Source: DATBSK01 sp964532485 (GTDB lineage: Bacteria > Actinomycetota > Acidimicrobiia > IMCC26256 > PALSA-555). Taken from it: DNA of 64,000 nt. The notes below the pieces were generated by a model. That model was given only the letters and a program-made list of their open reading frames with translations, was not told the DNA's origin and ran no database searches. Position numbers and translations under genes: made by a program. Where the stretch lies: positions 1 through 64,000 of the forward strand of contig CAZHKE010000012.1 in assembly GCA_964532485.1 (NCBI GenBank). The letters run 5' to 3'. Numbering within the stretch: position 1 is the stretch's first letter; each line of letters starts with the position of its first letter. Shown here one piece after another: positions 39,517 through 48,422 of the stretch.

Positions 39517-40946
39517 GCGAAGTCTGGGAACGCGACGCCTACGAGATCGCCGACTCGGTGCGCGCCGGCAACCTGTCTGCGCGCGAGGTGGTCGACGCGC
39601 ATCTCGACCGCATCGAGCGACTCGATGACGAGCTGAACTCCGTCTGCTACCTCGATGGCGAGGCCGCGCGGGCGCGTGCCGACGCGATCGACACCGAGGT
39701 CGCCGCGGGCGGTGATCCGGGCGCACTCGCCGGCGTTCCCCTCGGGGTCAAGGAGCTGGCGTCCGTCGGTGGCTGGCCCGACACGCACGCCTCCGTGGTG
39801 CTCGCCGATCGTGTCGCGGCGACCGACGACACCGAGGTGGCGCGCCTGCGCGCCGCGGGCGCCGTCATCACCGGGCTGACCACCGCCTCCGAGCACGGCA
39901 CGGTCAGCTTCACGAACACGCCGCTGCACGGCGTCACCCGCAACCCGTGGAACCTCGAGCGCACTCCCGGCGGCTCGTCGGGCGGGTCAGCGGCCGCCGT
40001 CGCTGCCGGGCTGTTCCCGGCGTGCACGGGTGGCGACGGCGGCGGGTCGATCCGCATCCCGTCGTCGTACTCCGGCCTGTTCGGGATGAAGGGCACGTTC
40101 GGGCGCATCGGCCGCGGCCCCGGCCCGTTCGACTCCTCGCTCACGCCCGTGCGCGGACCCGTCGTGCGGTGCGTGCGTGACGCCGCTCGCTACCTCGACG
40201 TCGCTTCGGGCCCGACGCTCACCGACCCGACCTCGTTGCCGAAGCCGGCCGTGCCGTTCGAGCAGGAGCTGCTCTCGGGGGCGGCAGCCGAGCGGCTGCG
40301 CCACAAGCGCGCCGCGTTCACGTCAACGGTCGGCTTCGCCGGCAGTGACCCCGCCGTCGCGGGGCACGCGGAGGAGCTCGCGCACGTGCTCGTCGACATC
40401 GCCGGGCTCGACCTCGTCGAGGGCGTCGACGTGGACCTGCCGAAGCCCGGGCGATCGTGGGGCGTCCTCTCCGCGATCGACGGCATGTCGTGGTTCGCCG
40501 ACGACGTGGAGGGTCGGCTCGACGACATCACGCTCGTGCACCGGCTCGAGCACCTGTCGTTCTCGAAGCTCACGCCGCAGGTGCTCGCGAAGGCGATCCG
40601 GCGCCGGCACGAGCTGCTGACCGTGGTCGCCGCGATCTTCGAGCAGGTCGACCTGCTGCTCACGCCGACGACGCCGACGCCCGCGTTCGCGGCGGACGGG
40701 GTGTTCGCGGGCGAGGTGAACGGCGACGAGGTCGGGCTGTTCGAGCTGTCGGCGCCGTTCACCGCGCCGTTCAACATGACCGGCCAGCCGGCCGCGAGCA
40801 TCCCGTCCGGCTTGGTCGACGGACTCCCGGTCGCGCTCCAGGTCGTCGCACCGCGACACCTCGACATCGACTGCCTGGCCGCCGGTGCGCTCCTCGAGGA
40901 GGCACGTCCCTGGCCCAAGCTCGCGCCGTTCGCGTACGAAGCCTGA
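39513..40946 (+). CDS. Amidase signature family enzyme
   Basis: 477 residues from ATG 39513, overlapping the WS/DGAT stop (ATGA). The Ser-cisSer-Lys triad region is complete: Lys in PLGVKELASVGG, Gly/Ser-rich ERTPGGSSGGSAAAVAAG and DGGGSIRIPSSYSGLFGMKG. The C-terminus AAFTAPFNMTGQPAASIPSG-like region (APFTAPFNMTGQPAAS) is typical of aryl/acyl amidases such as 6-aminohexanoate-cyclic-dimer hydrolase relatives. GatA is unlikely because gatB/gatC are absent. The substrate is unknown. Confidence 0.92.
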   Translation: MSEVWERDAYEIADSVRAGNLSAREVVDAHLDRIERLDDELNSVCYLDGEAARARADAIDTEVAAGGDPGALAGVPLGVKELASVGGWPDTHASVVLADRVAATDDTEVARLRAAGAVITGLTTASEHGTVSFTNTPLHGVTRNPWNLERTPGGSSGGSAAAVAAGLFPACTGGDGGGSIRIPSSYSGLFGMKGTFGRIGRGPGPFDSSLTPVRGPVVRCVRDAARYLDVASGPTLTDPTSLPKPAVPFEQELLSGAAAERLRHKRAAFTSTVGFAGSDPAVAGHAEELAHVLVDIAGLDLVEGVDVDLPKPGRSWGVLSAIDGMSWFADDVEGRLDDITLVHRLEHLSFSKLTPQVLAKAIRRRHELLTVVAAIFEQVDLLLTPTTPTPAFAADGVFAGEVNGDEVGLFELSAPFTAPFNMTGQPAASIPSGLVDGLPVALQVVAPRHLDIDCLAAGALLEEARPWPKLAPFAYEA

Positions 40947-40960
40947 ACCTGACCACCCGA

Positions 40961-40966
40961 TAGGGT
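40961..40966 (+). promoter_or_regulatory. -10 box for the MBL-fold gene, leaderless type
   Basis: TAGGGT ends eight bases before ATG 40975. Confidence 0.5.
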
Positions 40967-40974
40967 GAGCGGCG

Positions 40975-42249
40975 ATGACCGCCACCGCGCGGCAGCCGGG
41001 TGACCCGACCGGGGCGCCCAGGTGGAGACCGCCGAAGCACGGAGCGCACGTCGACGGGCCGGGTGCCCCGGCTCGGAGCGAGCGACCGAAGAAGCAGGAG
41101 CAAGAACCTGCGTCGGATGACGTGATCGAGGTCGCGCCCGGCGTCATCCGGATGCAGCTGCCGATCTGGATGCCGGGCCTCGGTCACGTGAACACCTACG
41201 GGCTGCTCGACGACCGCGGGCTCGCCGTCGTCGACCCCGGGCTGCCGGGCCCGTCGTCGTGGAGGTCGCTCAGGAAGCGATTGAAGACCGCGGGATTCAA
41301 GGTGAAGGACATCCACACCGTCATCGTGACGCACTCCCACCCCGACCACTTCGGTGGCGCAGGACGGATCAAGAGCGAGGCGGGCGCGAACCTGGTCGCG
41401 CACCGGGCGTTCACGACGTGGTCGCTCGAGGAGTCGGATCGGCGCAACCGGCTGCCGACAGCGGAGGAGCAGGCCGAGGCGGAGCGCATCGCGGCTGCAG
41501 CGGCGGAGGCGCTGGACGTCGGCGGCGAGGAGATCCCCACGATCGCCGACCACACCGACGACTACGAGGGCGACCCGCTGCGCGACAACCCGACCCGCCG
41601 GATCCAGGCCGACTCGGTCCCCTGGGGTGGCGAGACGCCCTGGGGTGGGAGCAAGCACCCGATGCCGCCGTGGCGGCGCCGCATGATGATCCGGGCGCTG
41701 CGGTTCCTCTTCAAGCCACCCGACCCGAGCCAGCGCGTGGTGCACGGGGAGCGGCTCGAGCTGGCAGGCCGCGACTGGGTGTCGATCCACACGCCGGGTC
41801 ACACCGTCGACCACCTCTGCCTCTACGACCCGGAGCACGGCGTGCTGATCTCGGGTGACCACGTGCTCCCGTCGATCACACCGCACGTGTCGGGCGTGGG
41901 CAACGGCGCCGACGCGCTCAAGTCGTACCTCCAGACGCTCGACCTCGTTGCCGCGCTCGACGGTGTGCAGCTCGGTCTGCCCGCGCACGGGCACCCGTTC
42001 GACGACGTGCCCGGTCGCGTCGAGGCGATCAAGGAGCACCACCAGGAGCGGATGCAGCTCATCGTGGAGGCGTCGGTCGCCATCGGGCCGGCCACGGTGC
42101 AGCAGCTCTCGCACGAGATCTTCCCGAAGAAGCACTGGGGCGTGATGGCCGAGAGCGAGACGTTCGCGCACCTCGAGCACATGGCGCTCGCCGGCGAGGT
42201 CGAGCGCTGGACCGACGGGTCCGGTCGTCTCGTCTACCGCGCGGCTTGA
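40975..42249 (+). CDS. MBL-fold metallohydrolase
   Basis: 424 residues. After a disordered basic N-terminus (about 1-40), the metallo-beta-lactamase fold has the zinc motif VIVTHSHPDHFGGAG, a second His in HTPGHTVDHLCLY, ISGDHVLPSITPHVS and a late His in LPAHGHPFDDV. A roughly 100-residue insert lies between the first and second metal motifs. A C-terminal helical/winged domain (about 345-420, HHQERMQLIVEASVAIGPAT) ends in a LEHMALAGEVERW-like segment. This is the MBL-fold plus C-terminal helical type common in actinobacteria and fatty-acid-degrading bacteria; the substrate may be a thioester or lactone but is not determined. Confidence 0.9.
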   Translation: MTATARQPGDPTGAPRWRPPKHGAHVDGPGAPARSERPKKQEQEPASDDVIEVAPGVIRMQLPIWMPGLGHVNTYGLLDDRGLAVVDPGLPGPSSWRSLRKRLKTAGFKVKDIHTVIVTHSHPDHFGGAGRIKSEAGANLVAHRAFTTWSLEESDRRNRLPTAEEQAEAERIAAAAAEALDVGGEEIPTIADHTDDYEGDPLRDNPTRRIQADSVPWGGETPWGGSKHPMPPWRRRMMIRALRFLFKPPDPSQRVVHGERLELAGRDWVSIHTPGHTVDHLCLYDPEHGVLISGDHVLPSITPHVSGVGNGADALKSYLQTLDLVAALDGVQLGLPAHGHPFDDVPGRVEAIKEHHQERMQLIVEASVAIGPATVQQLSHEIFPKKHWGVMAESETFAHLEHMALAGEVERWTDGSGRLVYRAA

Positions 42250-42270
42250 CTCCTTTCTGGTTGCGTCCGG

Positions 42271-44442
42271 ATGGACTCACCGCAGCGCGTCGTCCGCTTC
42301 CCCACGCTCGCCGCGCAGGTCTTCGCCCTCACCGGCCTCGCCGTGGCTGCGCCACTCCTCGACGTCCTCGGCGACAACCCGACGTTCTTCGTCGCGCACG
42401 ACATCGAGGGCGCCCGGTTCGTCCTGTTCGGCCTCGCGGTCGTGATCGTGCCCGCCGGCGCCGTTCTGGCAGCGCTCGGGCTGGTGCGGCTCCTGGCGCG
42501 GCCGGCGCTGTCGATCGCGGCTGCGATCGTGGTCGGAGGGCTGTTCGCGCTCGCGGTCGTGCCGATGATCGACCGCAAGGTGCGCTTCTCGACCGCGGTC
42601 TACCTCGTGCTGCTCGCCCTCGTCGCCCTCGGTGCCGGTGTCGCCTATCGCCGCTTGTCATGGCCACGGACGTTCGTCACGTACCTCGCGCCGGTGCCGG
42701 TGCTCGTCCTCGTGATCTTCCTGACCGTGTCGCCCGCCCACGTCCTGCTCGGGAGCCCCGAGGACGTGGCGTCGGCGGAGGTCGGTGCCACCGACACCCC
42801 CGTCGTGTTCGTCGTGCTCGACGAGCTCCCGCTGGGTCTGCTGCTCGACGAGAGCGGAGGCATCGACGAGGCGCGCTTCCCGGGGTTCGCGGAGCTCGCC
42901 CGGCGCTCGACGTGGTACCCGAATGCGGCGACCGTCGCGCCGTGGACGCACCTGGCGGTGCCCGCGCTGCTCACGGGCACTCGACCCGACGACCCGGTGC
43001 CGACGGCGACGACGCATCCCCGTTCGCTGTTCAGCCTGCTCGCCCGCTCGCATCGCCTCGAGGTGAACGAGGCGTTCACCCAGCTCTGCCCGCCGGACAG
43101 TTGCGGACGTGCCCGGCCCCCCAGAGCCGAGCTCGCGCACGACACGTCGGTGGTCTATCTGCACGCGCTGCTCCCGGACGGCCTCGCGAGCGACTGGCTC
43201 GCCCCCATCGGTGAGCGCTGGAGCGGCTTCACCGACGACGATGCGGACCCGACGCCGGCCGACCCTGCCGACGGTGCCACGTTCGACGAGTTCGAAGCGG
43301 GGCAGCTCTTCGCCGTCGTGGGCGCGCAGGACGAGCAGCCGGCTCGCTTCGCCGACTTCGTCTCCTCGATCACGCCCCGTGGCCGCCGCCCGGGAATGTG
43401 GTTCCTCCACAGCCTCCTCCCGCACCTGCCCTGGCAGTACCTGCCCGACGGCCGGACCTACAACGACGCCGACCTGCAGCTGGCAATGGTGGGCACCGGC
43501 GACTGCGGATGCTTGCGCGGACCCGGGGAGGCCAAGTGGTCGTCGGACCCCGATCTCGTCTCGACTGCGGCGCAGCGGCTCGCGCTGCAGACGGTGCTGG
43601 TCGACCGCATGATCTCGGGGCTGCTCGACCGTCTCACCGAGCAGGGGATGCTCGACGACACGCTGCTCGTCGTGACCGCCGATCACGGATTGACGCTCGA
43701 GCCCGGTCGAAGGCCCCGCGGTGGTGGCGAGACCGACACGAACACCGTGTCGACGCTCGACGAGCGGGTGCGCGACGAGGTGCTGCCGGTCCCGCTGTTC
43801 ATCAAGGTCCCGGGTCAGCGAAGCGGCGAGGTCGACGACCGCGACGCGCAGACCATCGACGTCGTGCCCACGATCGTCGACGCGCTCGACCTCCGGCTCC
43901 CCGACGCGTGGCGTTTCGACGGTCGTTCGTTGCTCGGCCCGAACGCAACGGAGCGCCCCCTCGCCTTCACACCCGACGTCGAGGCGGAGCAGACGATCAC
44001 GATTCGCGACGACATCGACGCGCGCCGAGCGGGAGCGTTCTTCCGGTCGGTCCTCGGAGCAGGAGGCGCTGAGCACGACCTGTTCGCGCTCGGCCCATAC
44101 GGCTCGTTGCTCGGCCAGCGCGCCGACGCGCTGGTCCGCCGCTCCTCATCGGGAGCGTCACGACTCTGGTCACCGGCGCTCTACGACGACGTCGACCTCG
44201 CCGGCGTCGTCCCCGCGCAGCTGACCGCCGACGTCTCGGGGCTCACTCCCGACGACTGGGTGGCGGTGGCCGCCAACGGGACCATCGCCGGGGTCGGGCC
44301 CGTCTACGAGGGCAAGGAAGCGTTCCAGACGGTCGCCATGCTCGACCCGTCACTGCTCCAGGACGGCCCCAACACGATCGACCTCTACCGCATCGGGGCC
44401 GACGGCGCGTCGCTCCGACCCCTGCGCCGCGTGAACCCTTGA
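42271..44442 (+). CDS. Membrane-anchored sulfatase/alkaline phosphatase-superfamily protein
   Basis: 723 residues. Four to five N-terminal membrane helices (about 15-155) are followed by an extracytoplasmic sulfatase-like domain (about 170-560). VVFVVLDELPLGLLL holds the first metal Asp, TVAPWTHLAVPALLTG the nucleophile Thr in place of Ser/Cys, and LLVVTADHGLTLEPG the Asp-His metal pair. A C-terminal beta domain follows. The architecture recalls lipoteichoic-acid-synthase or phosphoglycerol-transferase enzymes that modify envelope polymers. Cys pairs (LCPPDSCG, GDCGCL) suggest disulfides outside the cell. The exact substrate is unknown. Confidence 0.87.
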   Translation: MDSPQRVVRFPTLAAQVFALTGLAVAAPLLDVLGDNPTFFVAHDIEGARFVLFGLAVVIVPAGAVLAALGLVRLLARPALSIAAAIVVGGLFALAVVPMIDRKVRFSTAVYLVLLALVALGAGVAYRRLSWPRTFVTYLAPVPVLVLVIFLTVSPAHVLLGSPEDVASAEVGATDTPVVFVVLDELPLGLLLDESGGIDEARFPGFAELARRSTWYPNAATVAPWTHLAVPALLTGTRPDDPVPTATTHPRSLFSLLARSHRLEVNEAFTQLCPPDSCGRARPPRAELAHDTSVVYLHALLPDGLASDWLAPIGERWSGFTDDDADPTPADPADGATFDEFEAGQLFAVVGAQDEQPARFADFVSSITPRGRRPGMWFLHSLLPHLPWQYLPDGRTYNDADLQLAMVGTGDCGCLRGPGEAKWSSDPDLVSTAAQRLALQTVLVDRMISGLLDRLTEQGMLDDTLLVVTADHGLTLEPGRRPRGGGETDTNTVSTLDERVRDEVLPVPLFIKVPGQRSGEVDDRDAQTIDVVPTIVDALDLRLPDAWRFDGRSLLGPNATERPLAFTPDVEAEQTITIRDDIDARRAGAFFRSVLGAGGAEHDLFALGPYGSLLGQRADALVRRSSSGASRLWSPALYDDVDLAGVVPAQLTADVSGLTPDDWVAVAANGTIAGVGPVYEGKEAFQTVAMLDPSLLQDGPNTIDLYRIGADGASLRPLRRVNP

Positions 44443-44480
44443 CATCCTGACATCCGTCCGCGGCCGAGCGTCGACCACGG

Positions 44481-44486
44481 TACGGT
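44481..44486 (+). promoter_or_regulatory. -10 box for the M20 peptidase gene, leaderless type
   Basis: TACGGT ends seven bases before ATG 44494. Confidence 0.55.
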
Positions 44487-44493
44487 TCGCGCC

Positions 44494-45831
44494 ATGGCCG
44501 TCGACTCACAGCGCGAGTCCACCGACCTGCTCCAGCAGCTCATCCGCAACGCGTGCGTCAACGACGGGCGCGTCGAGTCGGGCGGGGAGGTCCGCAGCGT
44601 CGACCTGCTCCACCAGTACCTCGGCGACACGGGCCTCGACATCGAGCGCTACGAGCCCAAGCCCGGCCGCGCGTCGCTCGTCGCCCGCATCGAGGGCAGC
44701 GACCCGAGCGCGCCGAGCCTGCTCCTGATGGGCCATACCGACGTCGTCCCCGTCAACCCCGACGGGTGGAGCCGCGACCCGTTCTCCGGCGACATCGACG
44801 ACGACGGGTTCGTCTGGGGCCGCGGCGCGGTCGACATGCTCAACATCACCGCGTCACAAGCGGTCTCGTTCCGGAACCTCGCCAAGTCGGGGTTCACGCC
44901 CAAGGGCACGCTGATCTACCTGGCGGTCGCCGACGAAGAGGCGCTCGGCACGTGGGGCGCGCGCTACCTCGTCGAGCGCGAGCGCGAGGCCGTGTACGCC
45001 GACTACGTGATCACCGAGTCCGGTGGCTACCAGATGCCGACGCCCGAAGGTGTCCGCCTGCCGGTGCTCACCGCCGAGAAGGGGACGTTCTGGTCGAAGC
45101 TCCGGATCCGCGGCACGCCGGGCCACGGCTCGCAGCCGTACCGCACCGACAACGCCGTGGTGACCGCGGCCGAGGTCGTGCGTCGCCTCGCCGAGTACCA
45201 CCCGCAGACCCAGGTCCAGGACGTCTGGCGCAAGTTCGTCGAGGGCATGCACTACCCGCCCGAGCTGACGAGCGCCTTCCTCGATCCCGAGGGCTTGCGC
45301 GACGCGCTCGCCGAGCTGCCGCTCGGCATGTCGCGCCTCGTGCATGCATGCACGCACACGACGATCTCACCGAACGTCATGCACGGCGGCACGAAGACGA
45401 ACGTCATCCCCGACGTCGTCGAGCTCGAGGTCGACATCCGCACTCTTCCCGGCCAGAGCGGTGACGAGATCCGGGCGATGCTCGACGACGCGCTCGGCGA
45501 CCTCGCCGACCGCGTCGAGATCGAGTCGAACGACGACCCGTCCACGGAATCGCCGATCGACACGCCGCTCTGGGACTCGCTCTCGCGGGTCACGGGACGG
45601 CTCGTGGAAGGATCGGCGCTGGTGCCGTTCCTCATGGTCGGCGGCACCGACAACCGCTTCTTCCGGCGTGCGGGGTCGGTCGGGTACGGCTTCGCGCTGT
45701 TCAGCCGCCGGCTGAGCTTCGAGGACTACGCCACGATGTTCCACGGCAACGACGAGCGCGTCGACGTCGACTCGCTCGGGATGTCCGCCCAGCTCTGGGA
45801 CGCCGTGGCCCGCGACCTGCTGGACGGCTAG
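44494..45831 (+). CDS. M20/ArgE/DapE family metallopeptidase
   Basis: 445 residues. The di-zinc motif LLLMGHTDVVPVN (His, Asp) is followed by VWGRGAVDMLNI with the bridging Asp, then AVADEEALGTWGARYL with the catalytic Glu and metal Glu. The dimerisation insert region contains the GTPGHGSQPYRTDNAV hallmark. His near the end (FHGNDERV) completes the site. Members hydrolyse N-acyl amino acids, dipeptides or carbamoyl compounds; the closest functional type by layout is aminoacylase/carboxypeptidase. Convergent with, and overlapping by four bases, the SRPBCC gene. Confidence 0.93.
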   Translation: MAVDSQRESTDLLQQLIRNACVNDGRVESGGEVRSVDLLHQYLGDTGLDIERYEPKPGRASLVARIEGSDPSAPSLLLMGHTDVVPVNPDGWSRDPFSGDIDDDGFVWGRGAVDMLNITASQAVSFRNLAKSGFTPKGTLIYLAVADEEALGTWGARYLVEREREAVYADYVITESGGYQMPTPEGVRLPVLTAEKGTFWSKLRIRGTPGHGSQPYRTDNAVVTAAEVVRRLAEYHPQTQVQDVWRKFVEGMHYPPELTSAFLDPEGLRDALAELPLGMSRLVHACTHTTISPNVMHGGTKTNVIPDVVELEVDIRTLPGQSGDEIRAMLDDALGDLADRVEIESNDDPSTESPIDTPLWDSLSRVTGRLVEGSALVPFLMVGGTDNRFFRRAGSVGYGFALFSRRLSFEDYATMFHGNDERVDVDSLGMSAQLWDAVARDLLDG

Positions 45832-46268
45832 CTCTCGAGGGCCGACTTGGCGGCCGCGAGCGACGTGCGCAACGAGCGGCGCAACGCTCCGCGCAGTGGC
45901 AGGCTGACGACGGCGCCCACGTACCGGACAGGGACCGACCACTCGATCGTCGCGACGACGCGGGTCCCACCGGCGGTGTTCGGTGCGAACAAGCGCGTCG
46001 AGGTCGTCTCGATGCCGGACTGCCTGGTGCGCGTGACCGTGCGACGCGGCGGGTCGTAGTCGACGTGGTCGCTCGTCGCCGCGACCGGATCACCGTGCTT
46101 GTTGTGCGTCGTGTACTCGACGTGGCGTCCACCGTTGGCCAACGGTTCCACCGCGACGACCTCGACCAGGCTCGGGACCAGCAGGGGAGCGTTGTCGAGA
46201 TCGTCGAAGAACTCGAACGCCCGCTCGACGGGCGCGTCGACGTCGATCTCCTCCCGAACGCGGCTCAC
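45828..46268 (-). CDS. SRPBCC (polyketide cyclase/START-like) family protein
   Basis: 146 residues from GTG 46268. VREEIDVDAPVERAFEFFDD is the characteristic first strand-helix of the helix-grip fold; alternating strands follow (VEYTTHNKHGDPV, VATIEWSVPVRYVG), ending in a long C-terminal helix. These proteins bind hydrophobic ligands in a deep cavity; no catalytic motif is identifiable. It lies 16 bases downstream of the PAC2 gene on the same strand and is probably co-transcribed. Confidence 0.85.
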   Translation of the reverse strand: MSRVREEIDVDAPVERAFEFFDDLDNAPLLVPSLVEVVAVEPLANGGRHVEYTTHNKHGDPVAATSDHVDYDPPRRTVTRTRQSGIETTSTRLFAPNTAGGTRVVATIEWSVPVRYVGAVVSLPLRGALRRSLRTSLAAAKSALES

Positions 46269-46284
46269 CCTGCGACCACCGCCG

Positions 46285-47163
46285 TCAGCCGTCGCCCCGC
46301 TGCTCGCGCAGGAAGCGCTCCACCTCCGAGGCCAGCTCGTTGCCGCTCGGCAGGTTCGCCCCCCACGAGTCGTCGGACCCCGACTCCGCGTCGAAGCGCT
46401 CCTCGAGCGTCGTGACGTAGCCGCTCACGTCGTCGTCGGCGGCCGTCACCTCGTCGACCTTCTCGCGCCACGCCGCTGCCGTCCGTTCCAGCCTCCGCAG
46501 GTCGAGCTCCAAGCCACACAGGTCCGCCACGCGCCCGAGCAGTGCCAGCGTCGCCGGTGGGTTCGGCGGCGCCGCCAGGTAGTGCGGGACGGGCGCCCAC
46601 AGTGACACCGATGGCACCGTCTGTGACCGACACGTGTCGTGCACCACGCCGACGATGCCGGTCGGCCCCTCGTAGCGCGAGGGAGCGAGCCCGAGCCGCG
46701 CCACGAGCTCGTCGTCGGTCGACGCGCCCGTCACCCGCGCCGTGCGAGTGTGCGGCACGTCGGCCAGCAGCGCTCCGAGGGTCACCACGAGCTCGCACCT
46801 CGTCGCCTCCGCGACCGCCAGGATCGCGTGGCTGAACGATCGCCAGCGGTAGGACGGCTCGACGCCCCGCAGCACCACGAGGTCGCGCTCGGCCCGTCGC
46901 ACGGTGAAGAACGCGTTCTCCGGCCACGTGAGCGCGCGGGTCACGCCGCCGACGAGCTCGACCTGGGGGCGGCGCGCCTGGAAGTCGAAGTGCTCCTCGG
47001 GGTCGATCGTCGCGACCCTCGTCGACGTGGCGTCGTGCTCGGTCAGCCAGGCCGCCGCGGTCGACGACGCATCGGCCGCGTCGTTCCAGCCCTCGAAGCC
47101 CGCCACGAGCACCGGGTGACGCAGCGGCTCGAGCTGCTCGTGCCAGACGAGGCCGTCGGTCAT
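46285..47163 (-). CDS. PAC2 family (proteasome-assembly-chaperone-like) protein
   Basis: 292 residues. The PAC2 pattern is clear: PVLVAGFEGWNDAADASSTA, then FYDFQARRPQ-like HFDFQARRPQVEL, FSHAILAVAEATRCELVVTLG and DVPHTRTARVTGAS. A C-terminal helical tail contains LEERFDAE and ends LREQRGDG. Actinobacterial PAC2 proteins are widespread and of uncertain role; no 20S proteasome genes are in the window. The start is backed by TAGCCT six bases upstream. Confidence 0.92.
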   Translation of the reverse strand: MTDGLVWHEQLEPLRHPVLVAGFEGWNDAADASSTAAAWLTEHDATSTRVATIDPEEHFDFQARRPQVELVGGVTRALTWPENAFFTVRRAERDLVVLRGVEPSYRWRSFSHAILAVAEATRCELVVTLGALLADVPHTRTARVTGASTDDELVARLGLAPSRYEGPTGIVGVVHDTCRSQTVPSVSLWAPVPHYLAAPPNPPATLALLGRVADLCGLELDLRRLERTAAAWREKVDEVTAADDDVSGYVTTLEERFDAESGSDDSWGANLPSGNELASEVERFLREQRGDG

Positions 47164-47169
47164 CGCGCC

Positions 47170-47175
47170 AGGCTA
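47170..47175 (-). promoter_or_regulatory. -10 box for the PAC2 gene, leaderless type
   Basis: On the minus strand TAGCCT ends six bases before ATG 47163. Confidence 0.55.
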
Positions 47176-47234
47176 GGAGCAGCGCACCTTCGCCGGCGCG
47201 ACGCGGTGGCCCCCGCGCCTCCAGGAGTGCGCGC

Positions 47235-48335
47235 TCAGCCGGTGAAGCGCGGCGCGACGACGACCGGGCAGACCTGGGCGTCGGGATCCCAGGTGATGGA
47301 GACGAAGCCGTCGCCCTCCTGGACGCCGGTCTCGTACGCGACGCCCGCGGGCCCGAACCCCGAGCCGCCGCCACCGCCGGCGCCGTCCTGATAGAAGACT
47401 TCGCCCGTGGTGTCGATGCCGGCGCCGCCGCCGCCCCCACCGAACCAGCCGCCGCCGCCGCCGCCTCCGCCGTCGGTGGAGAGGCTGTCGACCTCGGTGA
47501 GCAACGGGCCGCCGTGGCCCCCGAGGCCCTCGGCGCCGTCGTCACCGAACCCGTAGGCCTCGGTCGCGATGCCGCCCTTCCCGCCGGCCGACTGGGTGCC
47601 GCCCTGGCCACCCTGGGCCGGGTCGGGCGCCGGGGATGCCTGCTGTCCTGCCGCGCCCGGGTCGCCGGAGGCTCCACCGCCCGCGCCGCCCTCACCGTGG
47701 GGCTCGCCTAGCGTCGGATCGCTGCCGCCACCGGCGCCTCCCCCGCCGCCGGCCACCACGACTCGGTTGGCCAGGCCCGTGCCGCCCTGACGGACGTCGG
47801 AGCCGCCGCCGCCGCCGGCGCCGGGCGCTTCCTCGTCGGGAACGGCTGCACCGCCGTCACCGCCTCCGTTGAAGCCGCCCGCGGCCCCGGGGAGGGCCTG
47901 TGCCGAGACCGGGGGGTCGTCGGATCCCGCGGTGTCGTCGGGTCCTGCTGTGTCGTCCTCGGCGCCCGCCGGCGTGGGCGCGACGGTCACGTTCTCGCCG
48001 GCACCGCCGACGTTGACCTGGAGCGTCTCACCCGGCGTGACCGTGATCGTCGCCGTGGCTCTCCCGCCGAGCCCGCCGGGGATCACCTCCTCGTCCTCGC
48101 TGTTGGAGCCGCCCTCGGCGCCGTACCCGTCGACGGTCACCTGGCACACACCGGCCGGGACCACGAACTCCTGGGCGTCGCCCGTGTACTCGAACTCCTG
48201 GGTGGTCGGCGCGGCGCCGGCGCTCGTCCCCAGCGCCGTCAAGAGCGCGCCGGTCGCCAGCGCGGCACCCGCGGCGGCGGCGCCCACTCGGGAACCGGTC
48301 CGGCGTCGACGCGTGCGCATGCCGATCTCCTGCAT
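47235..48335 (-). CDS. Secreted glycine-rich protein ending FTG
   Basis: 366 residues from ATG 48335, eight bases after an AGGAG site; an upstream in-frame start is rejected. The N-terminus has a twin-Arg-rich n-region (MRTRRRRTGSR) and a signal peptide cleaved near GTSAGAA. It is followed by a beta domain (EFEYTGDAQEFVVPAGVCQV) and a long Gly-rich region (about 110-330) of GGxG blocks, including GGGGGGGGWFGGGGGG. A short closing strand (DGFVSITWDPDAQVC) and CPVVVAPRFTG form the end. The Gly-rich fold is probably a beta-helix-like or adhesive surface layer. Function unknown. Confidence 0.82.
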   Translation of the reverse strand: MQEIGMRTRRRRTGSRVGAAAAGAALATGALLTALGTSAGAAPTTQEFEYTGDAQEFVVPAGVCQVTVDGYGAEGGSNSEDEEVIPGGLGGRATATITVTPGETLQVNVGGAGENVTVAPTPAGAEDDTAGPDDTAGSDDPPVSAQALPGAAGGFNGGGDGGAAVPDEEAPGAGGGGGSDVRQGGTGLANRVVVAGGGGGAGGGSDPTLGEPHGEGGAGGGASGDPGAAGQQASPAPDPAQGGQGGTQSAGGKGGIATEAYGFGDDGAEGLGGHGGPLLTEVDSLSTDGGGGGGGGWFGGGGGGAGIDTTGEVFYQDGAGGGGGSGFGPAGVAYETGVQEGDGFVSITWDPDAQVCPVVVAPRFTG

Positions 48336-48396
48336 GATCAGTCTCCTGGGGGGTGCTCGGCGAACGTCCCGTTCTAGCACCTGACCACGGCCGCGG

Positions 48397-48418
48397 GCTG
48401 GGTCGTCCCTCACCCAGC
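48397..48418 (-). terminator. Short hairpin behind the CoA-transferase gene
   Basis: GCTGGGT (48397-48403) pairs with ACCCAGC (48412-48418) around an eight-base loop, directly after the stop of the 48423 gene on the minus strand. Confidence 0.5.
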
Positions 48419-48422
48419 GGTC

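Noticed and set aside
42250..42270. Third copy of the 30681/31863 hairpin element
   Set aside because: Only the left edge (CTGGTTGCGTCC) matches; the complementary arm is absent, so chance cannot be excluded.
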